This document shows positions 17,901 to 25,806 of a DNA stretch of 43,796 nucleotides, piece by piece. Each line of letters begins with the position of its first letter. The first letter of the stretch is position 1. The notes beneath the pieces were generated by a model that saw nothing but the letters and a program-made list of their open reading frames with translations, had not been told where the DNA came from and made no database searches. The stretch spans positions 1 through 43,796 of the forward strand of contig CBDFHJ010000001.1 in NCBI GenBank assembly GCA_965247635.1. Direction: 5' to 3'. Position numbers and translations under genes: made by a program. The stretch comes from CBDFHJ01 sp965247635. GTDB taxonomy: Bacteria > Chloroflexota > Dehalococcoidia > Lucifugimonadales > Australimonadaceae.

Positions 17901-20900
17901 CGCCGTAGTTGTGTCGGTCCAGGTATTGCCGGGTTTGTCGAACACGTAGGCCGCGCCCTTGCCGCTGTCTCTCCCGCTCGCTCCAATCAGTACCGTGTTT
18001 TCGTCCAGTGCCACGGAACGGCCAAAGTAGTCGTTCGCCAACGGGACGGAGGCGGTGAGCTTGGCAGCCTGGCTCCACCCGGTGGAATCCTTGGTGAATA
18101 CGTAGGCAGAACCCTTGTTGCTGTCATCACGCCAAGCCCCGACCACGACGGTGCCGGAGTCTTCGTCAACCGCTACGGACCTTCCGAACTCGTCGCCCGC
18201 TTCGGCGTCGCCGGCGATCAGTTTGGCAGTCAACCCGTCCTTGGCAGTATCCGTCAGGCCGTCCCAATTGGCCCAGCCTCCGGTAGGATTGCTGAACACG
18301 TATGCCGAACCGGCACCGGCGGCAGCGGTTCCGCCGGCTTCCGCAGCGGTGAGGCCGTCCGAAAGCACGCCAACCACTATGGTGTCACCGTCCAACGCTA
18401 CGGAAAATCCGAACTGATCACCCCCCTCAGGGTCCTTAGCTATGAGCTTAGCCCTCCGGCTCCAACCATCGGTACCCTTGGTGAATACGAAGGCCGCACC
18501 AGTCTGAACACCGTTGTTCACGTCCCCGGGCACCCCGATCACGGCCGTGTCGCCGTCAACGGCTACGGCGTTACCGAAAACGTCGTTCGTAGCCGCACCG
18601 TCGCCTTCGACCAGCTTTGCGATTTGGGCGTGCCGCCATACCTGGTACTGGGTGATTGTGTCGTTGCCCGGATCGTCCCAGGAAAGCGCGACCTGCGCAT
18701 CACCCGCCGCGGCCGACAGCTTCGGGGCGGCCGGTATCATCAGAGCAGTCACCGCGGATGTCATGCCGTTGCCGAAATCGTTCACCGCGCGCACTGCCAA
18801 CGTGTGCGTGGTGCCGTTGGCCAAGCCGGTGACGGTGTATGCAGTGGTGTCCGCTTGGCTACCTGGGATGTCGCTGAAGGTCGCGCCGCCGTTGTTGCCG
18901 TTCCCGCCGCCGTTGATGATGTAGTCGGTGCTGTACTGGTATTTCGTGATTGTGTCGTCATCGGGGTCATCCCAGGTAAGCGCAACCTGGCCGTCGCCCG
19001 GCGTGGCCGAGAGGATCACGGGGGCGGCTGGTACGGGCATGGGCGTGGCGGATGCGGTGGATGCCGGGCCGTCGCCGGAAGCGTTCATCGCGAGCACTGC
19101 GAACGTGTAAGTGACGTTGTTGGTCAGGCCGGTTACCGCGTGTAACGTGGTCGTCGCTCCGCTATCAGGGATGTCGTCCCAGCCCTTGATGTCGAACACG
19201 TAGGCCGCTCCATTGCCGCCGGCGGCGTTGACCGCGCCAACCACGACGATGTCACCGTCTATTGCGACGGAAGTGCCGAACCTATCGTTAGTGTTCCGGT
19301 CGGAGGCGGTCAGATGGGCCGTCTCAGTACCGTTGGCCCAGCCGGTGTCGGGCTTGGTGAATGCGTAGGTCGAACCCCTGCTGCTACCCTCCCCGTAGGC
19401 CCCGACCACCACGGTGTCGCCGTCCACCGCGACGGAGAACCCGAACCTGTCATTGGCCCCGCGGACGGCGGCAGTGAGCTGGGCTGGATCGCCACTGTCG
19501 GCCCAGCCGCTGGCGGGCTTGCTGAACACGAAAGCCGAACCCATATTGCTGTCGTACCCGTCGGCCCCAACCACCACGGTGTCGCTGTCTATTGCTACGG
19601 AACGGCCAAAGTTGTCCTGGTTCCCGCGGGCGGAGGCGGTCAGCTTGGCCGCAATGTTAGTGGAGACCCAGCCGCCACTCTCGGGCTTGACGAACACGAA
19701 GGCCGAACCCTTGAATTGCGTGGACGTGCCGTCGTCACCGTTCGCCCCAACCACGATGGTGTCACTGTCCACCGCTACGGAGTGGCCGAAGTAGTCGCCA
19801 TCCTCAGCGTTTTCGGCAGTGAGCTTGGCCGTCAACCCGTCCTTGTCTTCTACTTGATCGTTGGCGCCTGTTTGTGGCAAGTCGTTCCAGGCACCCCAGC
19901 CTCCGGTGGGCTTGCTGAATACGTAAACTGCGCCCTTATAGGAGTCGTCCGCGTACGCCCCGACCACAATGGTGTCGCCATCCACCGCTACCGCGTTCCA
20001 TCCGAACTCGTCATCCGCCGCGCCGTCGGGGGCGGTGAGCTTGGCCGTCTCTACTCTGTGGTCTCCTGAGGGCGGAGCGTTGCCCCAGTCACCGTTGGAC
20101 TTGGTGAATACGTAAGCCGAACCGGAATTCCCGCCATTGTCGTCGTCGAAGGGCGCGCCGACCACTATGGTGTCGCCGTCGAAGGCTACGGAACTTCCGA
20201 ACTCATCATCCTCGGCAGCATCGCCGGCTTTGAGCTTGGCCGCCTGGTTCCAGTCGCCGTTGGAATTACGAGTGAACACGAGGACTGCCCCGGAGTTGTC
20301 GTTAGTGTCGTCCTCCCCGGGCATCCCGGCCATTGCCGTGTCGCCGACCACTGCCAAAGAATTCCCGAACTCATCGTCCAAAACAGCGTTGGCGGCAGTC
20401 AGCGTTGCCCTTTGCGCATGCAGCCATAGCTCGTACTTGGTTATGGACGTATTCCCAGGGTCATCCCAGGAAAGTTCGACGCGCTTGTCGAATGGCTTGG
20501 CCGTGAAGTTCGCCGGGGCGGCCGGTACTGGTATCGGCGTGGCGGTCACCGTGTCTGCCTTGCCGGTGATTTTATTAGGGTCGCCGCTAACCCCCGAGGG
20601 GACATGCACCGCCTGCACGGTGAAAGTGTATTCCGTGTTGTTGGTCAACGAGGTAACCTCGACCGTCGTCTTCTCCCCGGATGCGGCCGAGATTACTATA
20701 TCCGCTGGGTCCGGAACGGTGCCGCTGGCATCGGTGGTGATCAGATAATTGTCGACCCCGCTGCCGGTGTCCCACTCCAGCACGACCCGTTGGCTGTACG
20801 GCCTAGCCACCAGATTGGTCGGCGCAGGCAACAATGGCGTGGCGGTCACGGTGGCTGCCTCGCCGTTGACCGAAGCGTTGACCGCCCGCACTGCCAAGGT

Positions 20901-22970
20901 ATATTCGGTGCCGTTTTCCAGGCCAGTCACGGTGTACTCGGTGGTGGTGGCGCCGCTGCCGGTGATGTCGGTGAAGCTCGTACCGCCGTCGGTGCTGTAC
21001 TGGTATTTCGTGATTAGGGTGTTGTTCGGATTGTCCCAGTTAAGCCCAATCTGGCCGGCGCCCACCGTGGCCGAGAGGGTCGTCGGAGCGGCGAGTATCG
21101 CCGTAACGGTGGCGTCGTTCGAGTTTGCGGTATCGCCGCCTTCGTCCACCGCCCGAATCCGGAAGGTGTAAGTTTGGCCGTCTGTAAGGTTGCGAACGGT
21201 GTACCCGGTGGTATTGGCCTCGCCGTATGCGCTATCTGGGATCGTGGTCCACTGTCCGAAGCTGCCACCGGCCTCCTTTTGCCGGTACTTATAGGCCGTG
21301 ATGGTGGAGTCGTTAGGGTCGTCCCAGGCCAGCGTCACCTGGTCAACACCCGCCTGCGCAGTCAGATTGGCCGGCGTGGCCGCCGACGATTGCACGGGAG
21401 TGGCTCGCTCGCTCTCCGAGACCGGCCCAGGATTGCTGCCGACCACCGGACGAATTACGAAGGTGTACTCCACATCGTTGTCCAGGCCGGTTACCGTGTG
21501 GGATGTGGTCCCCGGTCCGCTTCCGGTGATGGCGGTCCATGTGGGGATGCTGAACACGTAAGCCGCGCCAGTCTCGCTTTCGTCCCCGGGCGCCCCGACT
21601 ATGGCCCTACCACCGCCCGCCGCTACGGAATCCCCGAATTCATCACCCGCCGCGCCGTCGGGAGCGGTCAGCTTCACCGTCTCGGTGGCGGTTGCCCAGC
21701 CCCCGCTGGGCTTGGTGAACAGATAAGCCGAACCGGAGTCAGTGCCGTCATCGTCATTCCCGTAAGCCCCGACTACCACATTGTCGCCGTCAATCGCTAC
21801 CGACCACCCGAAGTGGTCCTCGGCAGCGGCGTCGGAGGCGGTCAATTTGGCGGTCAGCTGATCCTTCGCATTGGATGACAGGCCGTCCCAGGCGCCCCAA
21901 CCACCGCTAGGCTTGGTGAACACGTACACCGAGCCGGAATTGGTGCCGTCGTCGTCGTCCCGCCAAGACCCTACCACGACAAAGTCGCCGTCTACCGCTA
22001 CCGACCGGCCGAACGAGTCGTCGTTCGCGGCGTCTGGGGCGGTGAGCCTGGCGGCCCGGGGCCATGCGTTGCCATTTTGGGTGAATACGTATACCGCACC
22101 CTTGCCACTATCGTCCCCGAATGCCCCTACAACGGCAGTGCTGCCGTCCACCGCTACTGCAGTGCCGAAAGCGTAGCCGAGGCCGGCGTTGGTGTCGGCG
22201 TCCAATGTGGCCTTCCTGCTCCAAATACCGTTGGAATTCTCGGTGTGCACGTAAGCCTTACCGGCAAACTGGTGGGTGCCGACCTGGACCATCGGGGCTC
22301 CCACGATGGCGGTGCCGCCGTCAATCGCTACGGAAGTCCCGAACCAATCACCTGCCGCTCCGCCGTGCGCATCGTGGGCCGTGCCCCACCCAAGAGCTGA
22401 TCCTGGCGGGTCGAGGTATACAAAAAACCTGCCGATATCTACGAGGTCGTCGGCTGGGTCATTGGACACCTCGTGGTCGTACTTGGGCACCCCAAACACG
22501 ACCGTACCGCCGGACACCGCTACTGACGCTCCAATCTCGTCGTCTCGCGCTGCGCCAGTGTAGGACGGTGTGAGCTCGGAGTTCCAATTACCGGAACTCC
22601 TTTTGAAGACGTGGACCAGTCCGGAGTCGGTTATGGCATTAACTCCGTCAGTAGTGTCCTCGAGGGGCGCTCCAACCACAGCCCAGTTGTTGTCCACCCC
22701 TACGGATTTTCCGAATCTGTCGCCTGTCGCACTAGTGCTGCCGGTCAGCTTGTCGATCGCCACCTGCAACACTTGGTAGCCGGTGATCGTAGAGTCGCTG
22801 GGGTTGTTCCAGCTCAGCGTCACCTGGCTATCGCCGCCGGTCGCGGCGAACCCGGACGGCGCAACGGCCGCGTTGGCCGGCGCTGTAATGACGATCAGCA
22901 GCACGGCAACGGCGAGAAGCGCGCCGATGATTGTCAGCCGCGGGAAAGTTCTCATATGGATTGCCCTCAT
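11946..22970 (-). CDS. Giant exported FG-GAP/fibronectin type III surface protein
   Basis: About 3674 aa from the ATG at 22970 (AGGA six bases upstream); an alternative ATG is at 22955, and the frame stays open to 23024. The signal peptide (LTIIGALLAVAVLLIVITAPANA) supports these starts. After it come at least 13 FnIII domains. Five of these are interrupted after the third strand by a block of exactly seven FG-GAP blades, then resume (TSHTVTGL, YTFxVRAVN). Further on are one Ig-like domain (TAEDTAIVIRVLDND), a cadherin-like domain (VPENAEVG, FDVDPSTGQL), a final FnIII, a Pro-Thr stalk, one membrane helix and RRSRR. The blades carry integrin-type Asp-rich loops (GAYGDDDNGSASG) likely to bind calcium. 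Probably a cell-surface adhesin; ligand unknown. Its ATG overlaps the stop of the preceding truncated gene (ATGA). Confidence 0.88.
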   Translation of the reverse strand: MRAIHMRTFPRLTIIGALLAVAVLLIVITAPANAAVAPSGFAATGGDSQVTLSWNNPSDSTITGYQVLQVAIDKLTGSTSATGDRFGKSVGVDNNWAVVGAPLEDTTDGVNAITDSGLVHVFKRSSGNWNSELTPSYTGAARDDEIGASVAVSGGTVVFGVPKYDHEVSNDPADDLVDIGRFFVYLDPPGSALGWGTAHDAHGGAAGDWFGTSVAIDGGTAIVGAPMVQVGTHQFAGKAYVHTENSNGIWSRKATLDADTNAGLGYAFGTAVAVDGSTAVVGAFGDDSGKGAVYVFTQNGNAWPRAARLTAPDAANDDSFGRSVAVDGDFVVVGSWRDDDDGTNSGSVYVFTKPSGGWGAWDGLSSNAKDQLTAKLTASDAAAEDHFGWSVAIDGDNVVVGAYGNDDDGTDSGSAYLFTKPSGGWATATETVKLTAPDGAAGDEFGDSVAAGGGRAIVGAPGDESETGAAYVFSIPTWTAITGSGPGTTSHTVTGLDNDVEYTFVIRPVVGSNPGPVSESERATPVQSSAATPANLTAQAGVDQVTLAWDDPNDSTITAYKYRQKEAGGSFGQWTTIPDSAYGEANTTGYTVRNLTDGQTYTFRIRAVDEGGDTANSNDATVTAILAAPTTLSATVGAGQIGLNWDNPNNTLITKYQYSTDGGTSFTDITGSGATTTEYTVTGLENGTEYTLAVRAVNASVNGEAATVTATPLLPAPTNLVARPYSQRVVLEWDTGSGVDNYLITTDASGTVPDPADIVISAASGEKTTVEVTSLTNNTEYTFTVQAVHVPSGVSGDPNKITGKADTVTATPIPVPAAPANFTAKPFDKRVELSWDDPGNTSITKYELWLHAQRATLTAANAVLDDEFGNSLAVVGDTAMAGMPGEDDTNDNSGAVLVFTRNSNGDWNQAAKLKAGDAAEDDEFGSSVAFDGDTIVVGAPFDDDNGGNSGSAYVFTKSNGDWGNAPPSGDHRVETAKLTAPDGAADDEFGWNAVAVDGDTIVVGAYADDSYKGAVYVFSKPTGGWGAWNDLPQTGANDQVEDKDGLTAKLTAENAEDGDYFGHSVAVDSDTIVVGANGDDGTSTQFKGSAFVFVKPESGGWVSTNIAAKLTASARGNQDNFGRSVAIDSDTVVVGADGYDSNMGSAFVFSKPASGWADSGDPAQLTAAVRGANDRFGFSVAVDGDTVVVGAYGEGSSRGSTYAFTKPDTGWANGTETAHLTASDRNTNDRFGTSVAIDGDIVVVGAVNAAGGNGAAYVFDIKGWDDIPDSGATTTLHAVTGLTNNVTYTFAVLAMNASGDGPASTASATPMPVPAAPVILSATPGDGQVALTWDDPDDDTITKYQYSTDYIINGGGNGNNGGATFSDIPGSQADTTAYTVTGLANGTTHTLAVRAVNDFGNGMTSAVTALMIPAAPKLSAAAGDAQVALSWDDPGNDTITQYQVWRHAQIAKLVEGDGAATNDVFGNAVAVDGDTAVIGVPGDVNNGVQTGAAFVFTKGTDGWSRRAKLIAKDPEGGDQFGFSVALDGDTIVVGVLSDGLTAAEAGGTAAAGAGSAYVFSNPTGGWANWDGLTDTAKDGLTAKLIAGDAEAGDEFGRSVAVDEDSGTVVVGAWRDDSNKGSAYVFTKDSTGWSQAAKLTASVPLANDYFGRSVALDENTVLIGASGRDSGKGAAYVFDKPGNTWTDTTTAANTVTKLAASDGGTNDLFGASVAMDGNTALIGAEGQEWVYVFIKESEGWVEKAKLTSDDPDHDNRGNNFGVSVAVEGDTAVVGADGVDQNDAVDNTGAAYVFTKPSTGWADSNDAARLTGSDAAANDKFGGAVAVDGGTAMVGADNAAGTDDLDNSVSNAGAAYVFDIEGWDDISDSESTTTSHTVSGLTNYQEYWFGIRAVNASGAGPASNNASATPRIAKPAKPTGLGAVAGDTRVTLSWDNPGNSTITGYELAEVVPEDWLTADDGAAGDQFGVSVAVDGDVAVVGAYHGDSTVSSDSGVAYVFTKNAAGVWDAGVKLFASDGAADDQFGWSVAVDGDTIVVGAYRDDHSSLTQPGSAYVFVKPLGGWADGTETVKLTAPDATDDDLFGVSVAVDGDTVVIGAPFQDYVPEDLNLKTLIFVGSVYVFTKPDTTNGWGDWDGLTDTEEASLTAKLTTPTTPVNTRLPNDLFGFSVAVDGDTILTSAHLSDDSFNRDGHGRAYIYTKPGSAWVDTSDYTVRLTASDGAPGDWFGYSVALDGDTAVIGARLHNDPRRGAGSGAAYVFVKQSGAWSEKAKLTASDGSVDDQFGFSVAVDDKTVAVGAWKDDDRGSGSGSAYVFIEPGLGWAASNETLKLTAPDGAANDRFGVSVAVEGNQALVGAYKDDNVAVVDSGSVYVLGIPDWVDIDDSDDATTSHTVAKELDDPDTDLSNGTEYTFQVRALNRSGAGPASDGASATPLGEPVAPTGLNADAGDGQVTLSWTAATADATIAPITKYEYNTDGGTTFTSIPDSGPSTDNYTVLGLTNLTTYTFAVRAVNVIGEGPSATKDAKPESATPAAPDLSATAGDTQVKLEWADPNDFSIDKYQYSTDGGTGFIDIDADDIDYSVANIIGYTVISLTDGTRLTNGTEYTFHIRAVDNQALQPYGDASDVTATPAGTLPDSPLNLEAEPGHEEVRLSWEDPDDASIDKYHYSIDGVTNSTNISADATTYTITGLTNGTTYTFQIWAENATGVGPASAIDAKPLPPQLLRPALEPPEEGNGEVKLKWAYTHVETKETILRYEVLHLLKTSKLDGVGGDKFGYAVSVDGDTAVIGAYQDNGNGADSGAAYVFTRNEGVWDDGVKLTASGGAAYDNFGISVAVDGDTVVVGAPGNDGAGADSGSVYVFVKPTGAWATSTETAKLMASDGAALDYFGYSVAVDGDTVLVGAYQDDDEENDSEDSGSAYIFTKPNSSGSWADWNPMEDAETAKLTASDGADDDWFGVSVALDGKTAVIGASGDDDKGIDSGSVYVFVKPSGAWADGNETDKLTASDGEAQDNFGYSVAVDVDTVEVSGAEVEVATVVVGAYQHDPIDPHSDPDSPLYLLDAGAAYVFTRDSEGVWDGGEKLTADDGDALDYFGYSVAVDVDTVVVGAYGDDDNGSASGSAYVFTRDSNGEWSQKKKLTDEDGEAGDWFGYSVAVDTAAHTALVGAGSAHVLDIHDWESVPGIEGQLPTEHTVENLFNGRVYDFQVRAVNLRSPGPQAEGEAIPQANGPPVAVDDASTTAEDTAIVIRVLDNDSDVDGDSLSVIEVSTPSNGSVAITGAGTTVTYTPNANFHGSDLFTYVVSDGNGGTDTGTVTVTVTAVDDEPANRSPRFNEGLNTTRTVPENAEVGMAVGDPVNARDSDNDRLEYWLWGMDRASFDVDPSTGQLTTKTALDYEVKNEYSVRVSARDRRGGVGGIIVTISVENVDEPPARPAAPDLKATSHSTLAVNWTAPDNQGPEITDYDLQYREADGEFKDVGYGGTGISMTMSDLKPETGYEVQVRAINAEGVSPWSESGRGETEEAPPPPTPTAEPTPTPTAEPTPTPTAEPTPTPTAEPTPTPTAEPTPAPTAEPTPAPTAKPTPTPTAEPTPAPTAEPTPAPTAEPAPTLTAEPTPTPTAEPAPTLTAEPTPTPTAEPAPSEADGGDKGFPWWAIVVVVIGVVAGVVLIIVVRRSRR
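12067..12400 (-). repeat. 24-bp VNTR coding the Pro-Thr-Ala-Glu stalk, about 14 copies
   Basis: Fourteen 24-bp units code TPTPTAEP with variants TPAPTAEP, TPAPTAKP and PAPTLTAEP. The tract lies between the last FnIII domain and the membrane helix. Confidence 0.9.
13450..14695 (-). other. FG-GAP propeller 5 of the giant protein
   Basis: Seven blades, inserted between YEVLHLLK and DIHDWESVP of an FnIII domain. The fifth blade has an unusual ~20-residue insertion (VEVSGAEVEVAT). Confidence 0.75.
15850..17118 (-). other. FG-GAP propeller 4 of the giant protein
   Basis: Seven blades between GYELAEVV and GIPDWVDID of an FnIII domain. Only the last blade of this propeller survives in the truncated paralogue. 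Confidence 0.75.
17393..18625 (-). other. FG-GAP propeller 3 of the giant protein
   Basis: Seven blades between QYQVWRHAQ and DIEGWDDIS of an FnIII domain. The fifth blade is short and lacks the Asp-rich loop. Confidence 0.75.
19185..20412 (-). other. FG-GAP propeller 2 of the giant protein
   Basis: Seven blades between KYELWLHAQ and DIKGWDDIP of an FnIII domain. Confidence 0.75.
21545..22760 (-). other. FG-GAP propeller 1 of the giant protein
   Basis: Seven blades between GYQVLQVA and SIPTWTAIT of the first FnIII domain. The first three blades are the most diverged. Confidence 0.75.
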
Positions 22971-23629
22971 ATAATATCCTGATCGTCGGCATCGGATGCG
23001 GTTAGCTTGGCCGACAAGGTCCACCTACCGAATTCCGAACCCCTGATAAACACGCCAGCCGTACCGGAATCGTCGCCCCGGTACGGTGCTATCACCGCGG
23101 TATCTCCGTCCACCGCTACGGTATACTCGGATTCATTATGCAGAGTTGGGAAGTCGGCCGTCAGCTTTGCACACTTCGCAAGCTTCCATATCTGGTAGTT
23201 GGTTATGTATGGCGAGTCGGCGGTAGGATCGTAACAACTCGGCCTCGGCTGGGTGTAGAGCGCCTCTGTGGACAGACCGATCCGCTGGCCCGGAACCTTA
23301 TCTGGGGTTTTAACTCTCGCGAATGTGATCATTCGCACAGTAGGCCGGAAGACCATGCCCAGATTCAACAGAGTGGACAGCACCAGCGGCAGGGGTTGAG
23401 CTGCCACCAGGTCCAGTGTGTAGAAGCCGTACAGGTCCATGCCAGTTGTGCCGGTAAAGATCAACGTCACGTTCAGCATGAGCAGCAGGCCACCCAACCA
23501 TGGCGCGGGCCTATCGCTACCACCCGGTCCGGCCCTAGTAGACCTGCCTCCACCCTGGCGGTCCTCTGTGTGAGCCGATACCCAAAACCCTGATGACTTT
23601 TGAACCATCCCCGCCAGATGACGCCTCAT
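22967..23629 (-). CDS. Truncated surface-protein paralogue (N-terminal remnant)
   Basis: 220 aa from the ATG at 23629, which has GGAGG five bases upstream and overlaps the stop of the ATPase gene (ATGA). A hydrophobic segment (WLGGLLLMLNVTLIFTG) could be a signal or anchor. There follows an FnIII piece (PYITNYQIWKLAK), one FG-GAP blade (KLTADF, VAVDGDTAVIAPY) and the first residues of a second blade (KLTASDADDQD). The frame then stops exactly where the giant gene begins. The design, an FnIII strand leading into FG-GAP blades, is the same as in the giant protein, so this is the 5' end of a paralogue whose remainder was lost. It is translated-looking but unlikely to fold as a propeller. Confidence 0.6.
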   Translation of the reverse strand: MRRHLAGMVQKSSGFWVSAHTEDRQGGGRSTRAGPGGSDRPAPWLGGLLLMLNVTLIFTGTTGMDLYGFYTLDLVAAQPLPLVLSTLLNLGMVFRPTVRMITFARVKTPDKVPGQRIGLSTEALYTQPRPSCYDPTADSPYITNYQIWKLAKCAKLTADFPTLHNESEYTVAVDGDTAVIAPYRGDDSGTAGVFIRGSEFGRWTLSAKLTASDADDQDII

Positions 23630-24867
23630 AGCACCCTCCACCAGGGCGCAGCAAGCACATCCGGTGCCAGCCATTCCAGGGTATTGCCAGCGTGGAGCAA
23701 CAGGCCTGCCCTGGCCCTATCGCCATACTCGGCCCGGAAGGTGCGCAGATGGGCTATATCTCGGAGACGCGGCCGCTCCGTCGCCTTGACTTCGATGGGC
23801 AGCAGCCGGTCCCCAGCCTCGATGACGAAGTCCACCTCCTCACCGATGGCCGTGCGCCAGTAGAGGACCTCAGCCCGGTCGAGCCGAGCGTCCCGCCAGG
23901 CCAGCAGATCGTGAAGCACCAAGTTCTCCAGATGTGCCCCTCGGGGCTCCTCCTCCTGGGTGAGATGCAGCGCCACCCCGGTGTCGCCCCAGTAGAGCTT
24001 GGGAGATTTGATCAGCCGCTTGGTGCGGTTCACCGCGTAGGCGGGGAGCCGGACGAGGAGATACGACGTTTCCAGCAGGTTGAGGTAGCGGCCCACCGTC
24101 GGCTGAGGCAGCGCCACGTCACGGCCAAGCTCCGCCTGGTTGACAAGGTTGCCCATGCGGAGACAGACGGCCCGCATCAGCCTGCGAAAGTCTGGCAATG
24201 CCGAGATGGAAGAGAGGTCCTGGAGGTCCCGTTCCAGATAGGTGCGCACGTAGCCGTCAAACCAGACGGCCCTGTCCTGAGCGGCCTTGAGGTGGATGGC
24301 CGGTAGCGGGAAGCCACCGCGAAGCGCCAGCGCCCGCCAGTCCTCCGGCTGGTCAGGTTGGGCAGCCACCAGGGCGAGCCATTCCTCTTCGCGGGCCTTC
24401 AGCAGCTCCTCCCAGATGCCCCCACGTCCGAGACCCAGCTGCTCTCGCCGGGTCATCGGCCAGAGGGTCAGATAGCTGGCCCGGCCAGCAAGGGACTCGG
24501 AGACCTGTCGCATCAATAGCAGATTGGCCGAACCGGTGATGAGGAACTTCCCCGGCTGGCGCTGCTGGTCTATGGCCCGCTTCACCGCATGCAGAAGGTC
24601 CGGCTCTCGCTGCACCTCATCGAGAGTCACCTGCTGGCTGCCCCCCAGGAGCGCCTCGGGATCGCGGCGGGCTGCATCTACCACGTCGAGGTCGTCCAGG
24701 GAGAGGAAGCGCCGTCCGCCCGGCATAAGCTCCTGGGCTAGGGTGCTCTTCCCCGTCTGACGGGCTCCGGTCACCACCACCGCAGGCATGACCCGGAGAC
24801 GGTCCTGAAGGCTTGGCCCAACGAGGCGGGGGAGTGTAGCGTCCATCATGAGTGCAATGATAGGCAT
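23626..24867 (-). CDS. AAA-type ATPase with DUF4143 domain
   Basis: 413 aa. The P-loop is GARQTGKS (residues 34-41), the Walker B-type segment VTLDEVQREPDL (about 78-90), and a sensor-like ITGSANLLL follows. The DUF4143 part begins near residue 180 with the family's LERDLQDLSSISAL and YWGDTGVALHL motifs. It ends with EVDFVIE and LPIEVKAT, which resemble a PD-(D/E)xK nuclease core. The family is common in bacteria and archaea but its role is not settled. The ATG at 24867 has no strong ribosome site; the ATG at 24849 is an alternative. The stop overlaps the start of the truncated surface gene, so the two are probably translated from one message. Confidence 0.85.
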   Translation of the reverse strand: MPIIALMMDATLPRLVGPSLQDRLRVMPAVVVTGARQTGKSTLAQELMPGGRRFLSLDDLDVVDAARRDPEALLGGSQQVTLDEVQREPDLLHAVKRAIDQQRQPGKFLITGSANLLLMRQVSESLAGRASYLTLWPMTRREQLGLGRGGIWEELLKAREEEWLALVAAQPDQPEDWRALALRGGFPLPAIHLKAAQDRAVWFDGYVRTYLERDLQDLSSISALPDFRRLMRAVCLRMGNLVNQAELGRDVALPQPTVGRYLNLLETSYLLVRLPAYAVNRTKRLIKSPKLYWGDTGVALHLTQEEEPRGAHLENLVLHDLLAWRDARLDRAEVLYWRTAIGEEVDFVIEAGDRLLPIEVKATERPRLRDIAHLRTFRAEYGDRARAGLLLHAGNTLEWLAPDVLAAPWWRVL

Positions 24868-25232
24868 TCACGGTATGTTTTGCAATGGTGAGGCACCTTC
24901 CATCGCTTTCCTTGGGTTATCCAGCCGCAGCGTCAGACGGCTGCGGGCACGGTGGTTGGCATGTGGCACTAGGTGGGACCTCGTTTCGGCACGTTCCCAT
25001 GCTTCTGACTCGCTTTGGACCGAGCCTTTTCTGCCGACCATGTACTCTGATGGGCAACAAAAAAAGACCTCACATATGGATAGGCAGGGGCAGCTATCGC
25101 CCTCAAACGGTAGCTGCCCCTGTTTTGTACAAGTCAGCGCCCTGGCCGACCATCTCCTCCTCTCTCTGCTGCTTCAAGCTCAGCGTCCCTTCCACTTTGC
25201 AGGTCGTTCTGCGAAAAGCTCCACCCAGGCGC
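24868..25232. other. Intergenic junction between host genes and integrative element
   Basis: No gene is supported. It contains a seven-A run near 25062-25068 and the strong hairpin 25085-25122. Gene style changes across it: surface-protein genes with weak ribosome sites to the left, GC-rich element genes with GGAGG sites to the right. The left end of the element is therefore likely within or near this stretch, but no attachment-site pair can be shown because the other end is outside the window. Confidence 0.5.
25085..25122. terminator. Strong hairpin at the end of the element operon
   Basis: A 12-bp perfect inverted repeat (CAGGGGCAGCTA / TAGCTGCCCCTG) with a 14-base loop. On the + strand it is followed by TTTTG. 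It lies 110 bp after the last minus-strand gene of the PRTRC operon and could end transcription from either side. A decayed copy is at 1158-1222. Confidence 0.65.
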
Positions 25233-25727
25233 TTAGAACAACCTCGACTGGGGCTGGCCTTGGGCTGCCTCTTCCTCCGCTATTGAATCCTGCGCCGCCC
25301 CCTGCTCACGCCGGGGCCGACGGCGAGTCGAGGCAGCGGGTCGCTCGTGAGCGGGATACTTGGGTTCGTCTTCCCACTTGGCTCCCGCCCTTTCAACTAC
25401 CGCCAAGACCTCCTGTGTCAGCCCGGATAGGTCCAGGCCATCCACCGGCTCGATGTGGGGATCCGACGAGGGTCGTTGCACCCCTATGGTGGCCCTGCCG
25501 TCCTTGATCGACACGACCACCTTCAGGTCCTCGGGCGGAGCGGTCTCGTCTCCGCCGGTCTGGTCCTCAGCGACATCGGAACCTTGCTGGTCCTGGTCGG
25601 TCTGTTTGTTGGCGTCCTGCTCTTCGGCTGGTGCAGCAGCAGCATCGGCCACCGTATCGCCGAAGAGACTCTCGTAAGCGTTCAGGGCACCTTCGCGTGA
25701 TGCTTCCGTTCTATTCTCGTCAAGCAT
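25233..25727 (-). CDS. Hypothetical protein, last gene of the PRTRC operon
   Basis: 164 aa, not recognised. An acidic, Ala/Gln/Asp-rich low-complexity stretch (about residues 28-65) precedes a short folded-looking segment (LKVVVSIKDGRATIGVQ, about 68-90). A helical part (LTQEVLAVVERAGAKW) and an Arg/Gln-rich tail end it. GGGAG lies six bases before the ATG. It is 79 bp after the ThiF-like gene and ends before the operon hairpin. By size and strand pattern it could be a distant PRTRC protein E, but that is only a guess from context. Confidence 0.65.
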   Translation of the reverse strand: MLDENRTEASREGALNAYESLFGDTVADAAAAPAEEQDANKQTDQDQQGSDVAEDQTGGDETAPPEDLKVVVSIKDGRATIGVQRPSSDPHIEPVDGLDLSGLTQEVLAVVERAGAKWEDEPKYPAHERPAASTRRRPRREQGAAQDSIAEEEAAQGQPQSRLF

Positions 25728-25806
25728 GGTTTCTCCCTTTCATTGATTCTTCTCTGGGTAAGTCGTGAGCGCCAATCATTAGGGCGCCATCCTGCCGTCC
25801 AGGGCG

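Noticed and set aside
24868..25084. Left attachment site of the integrative element
   Set aside because: A junction is likely here from the change in gene style, but the matching right end lies outside the window, so no repeat can be shown.
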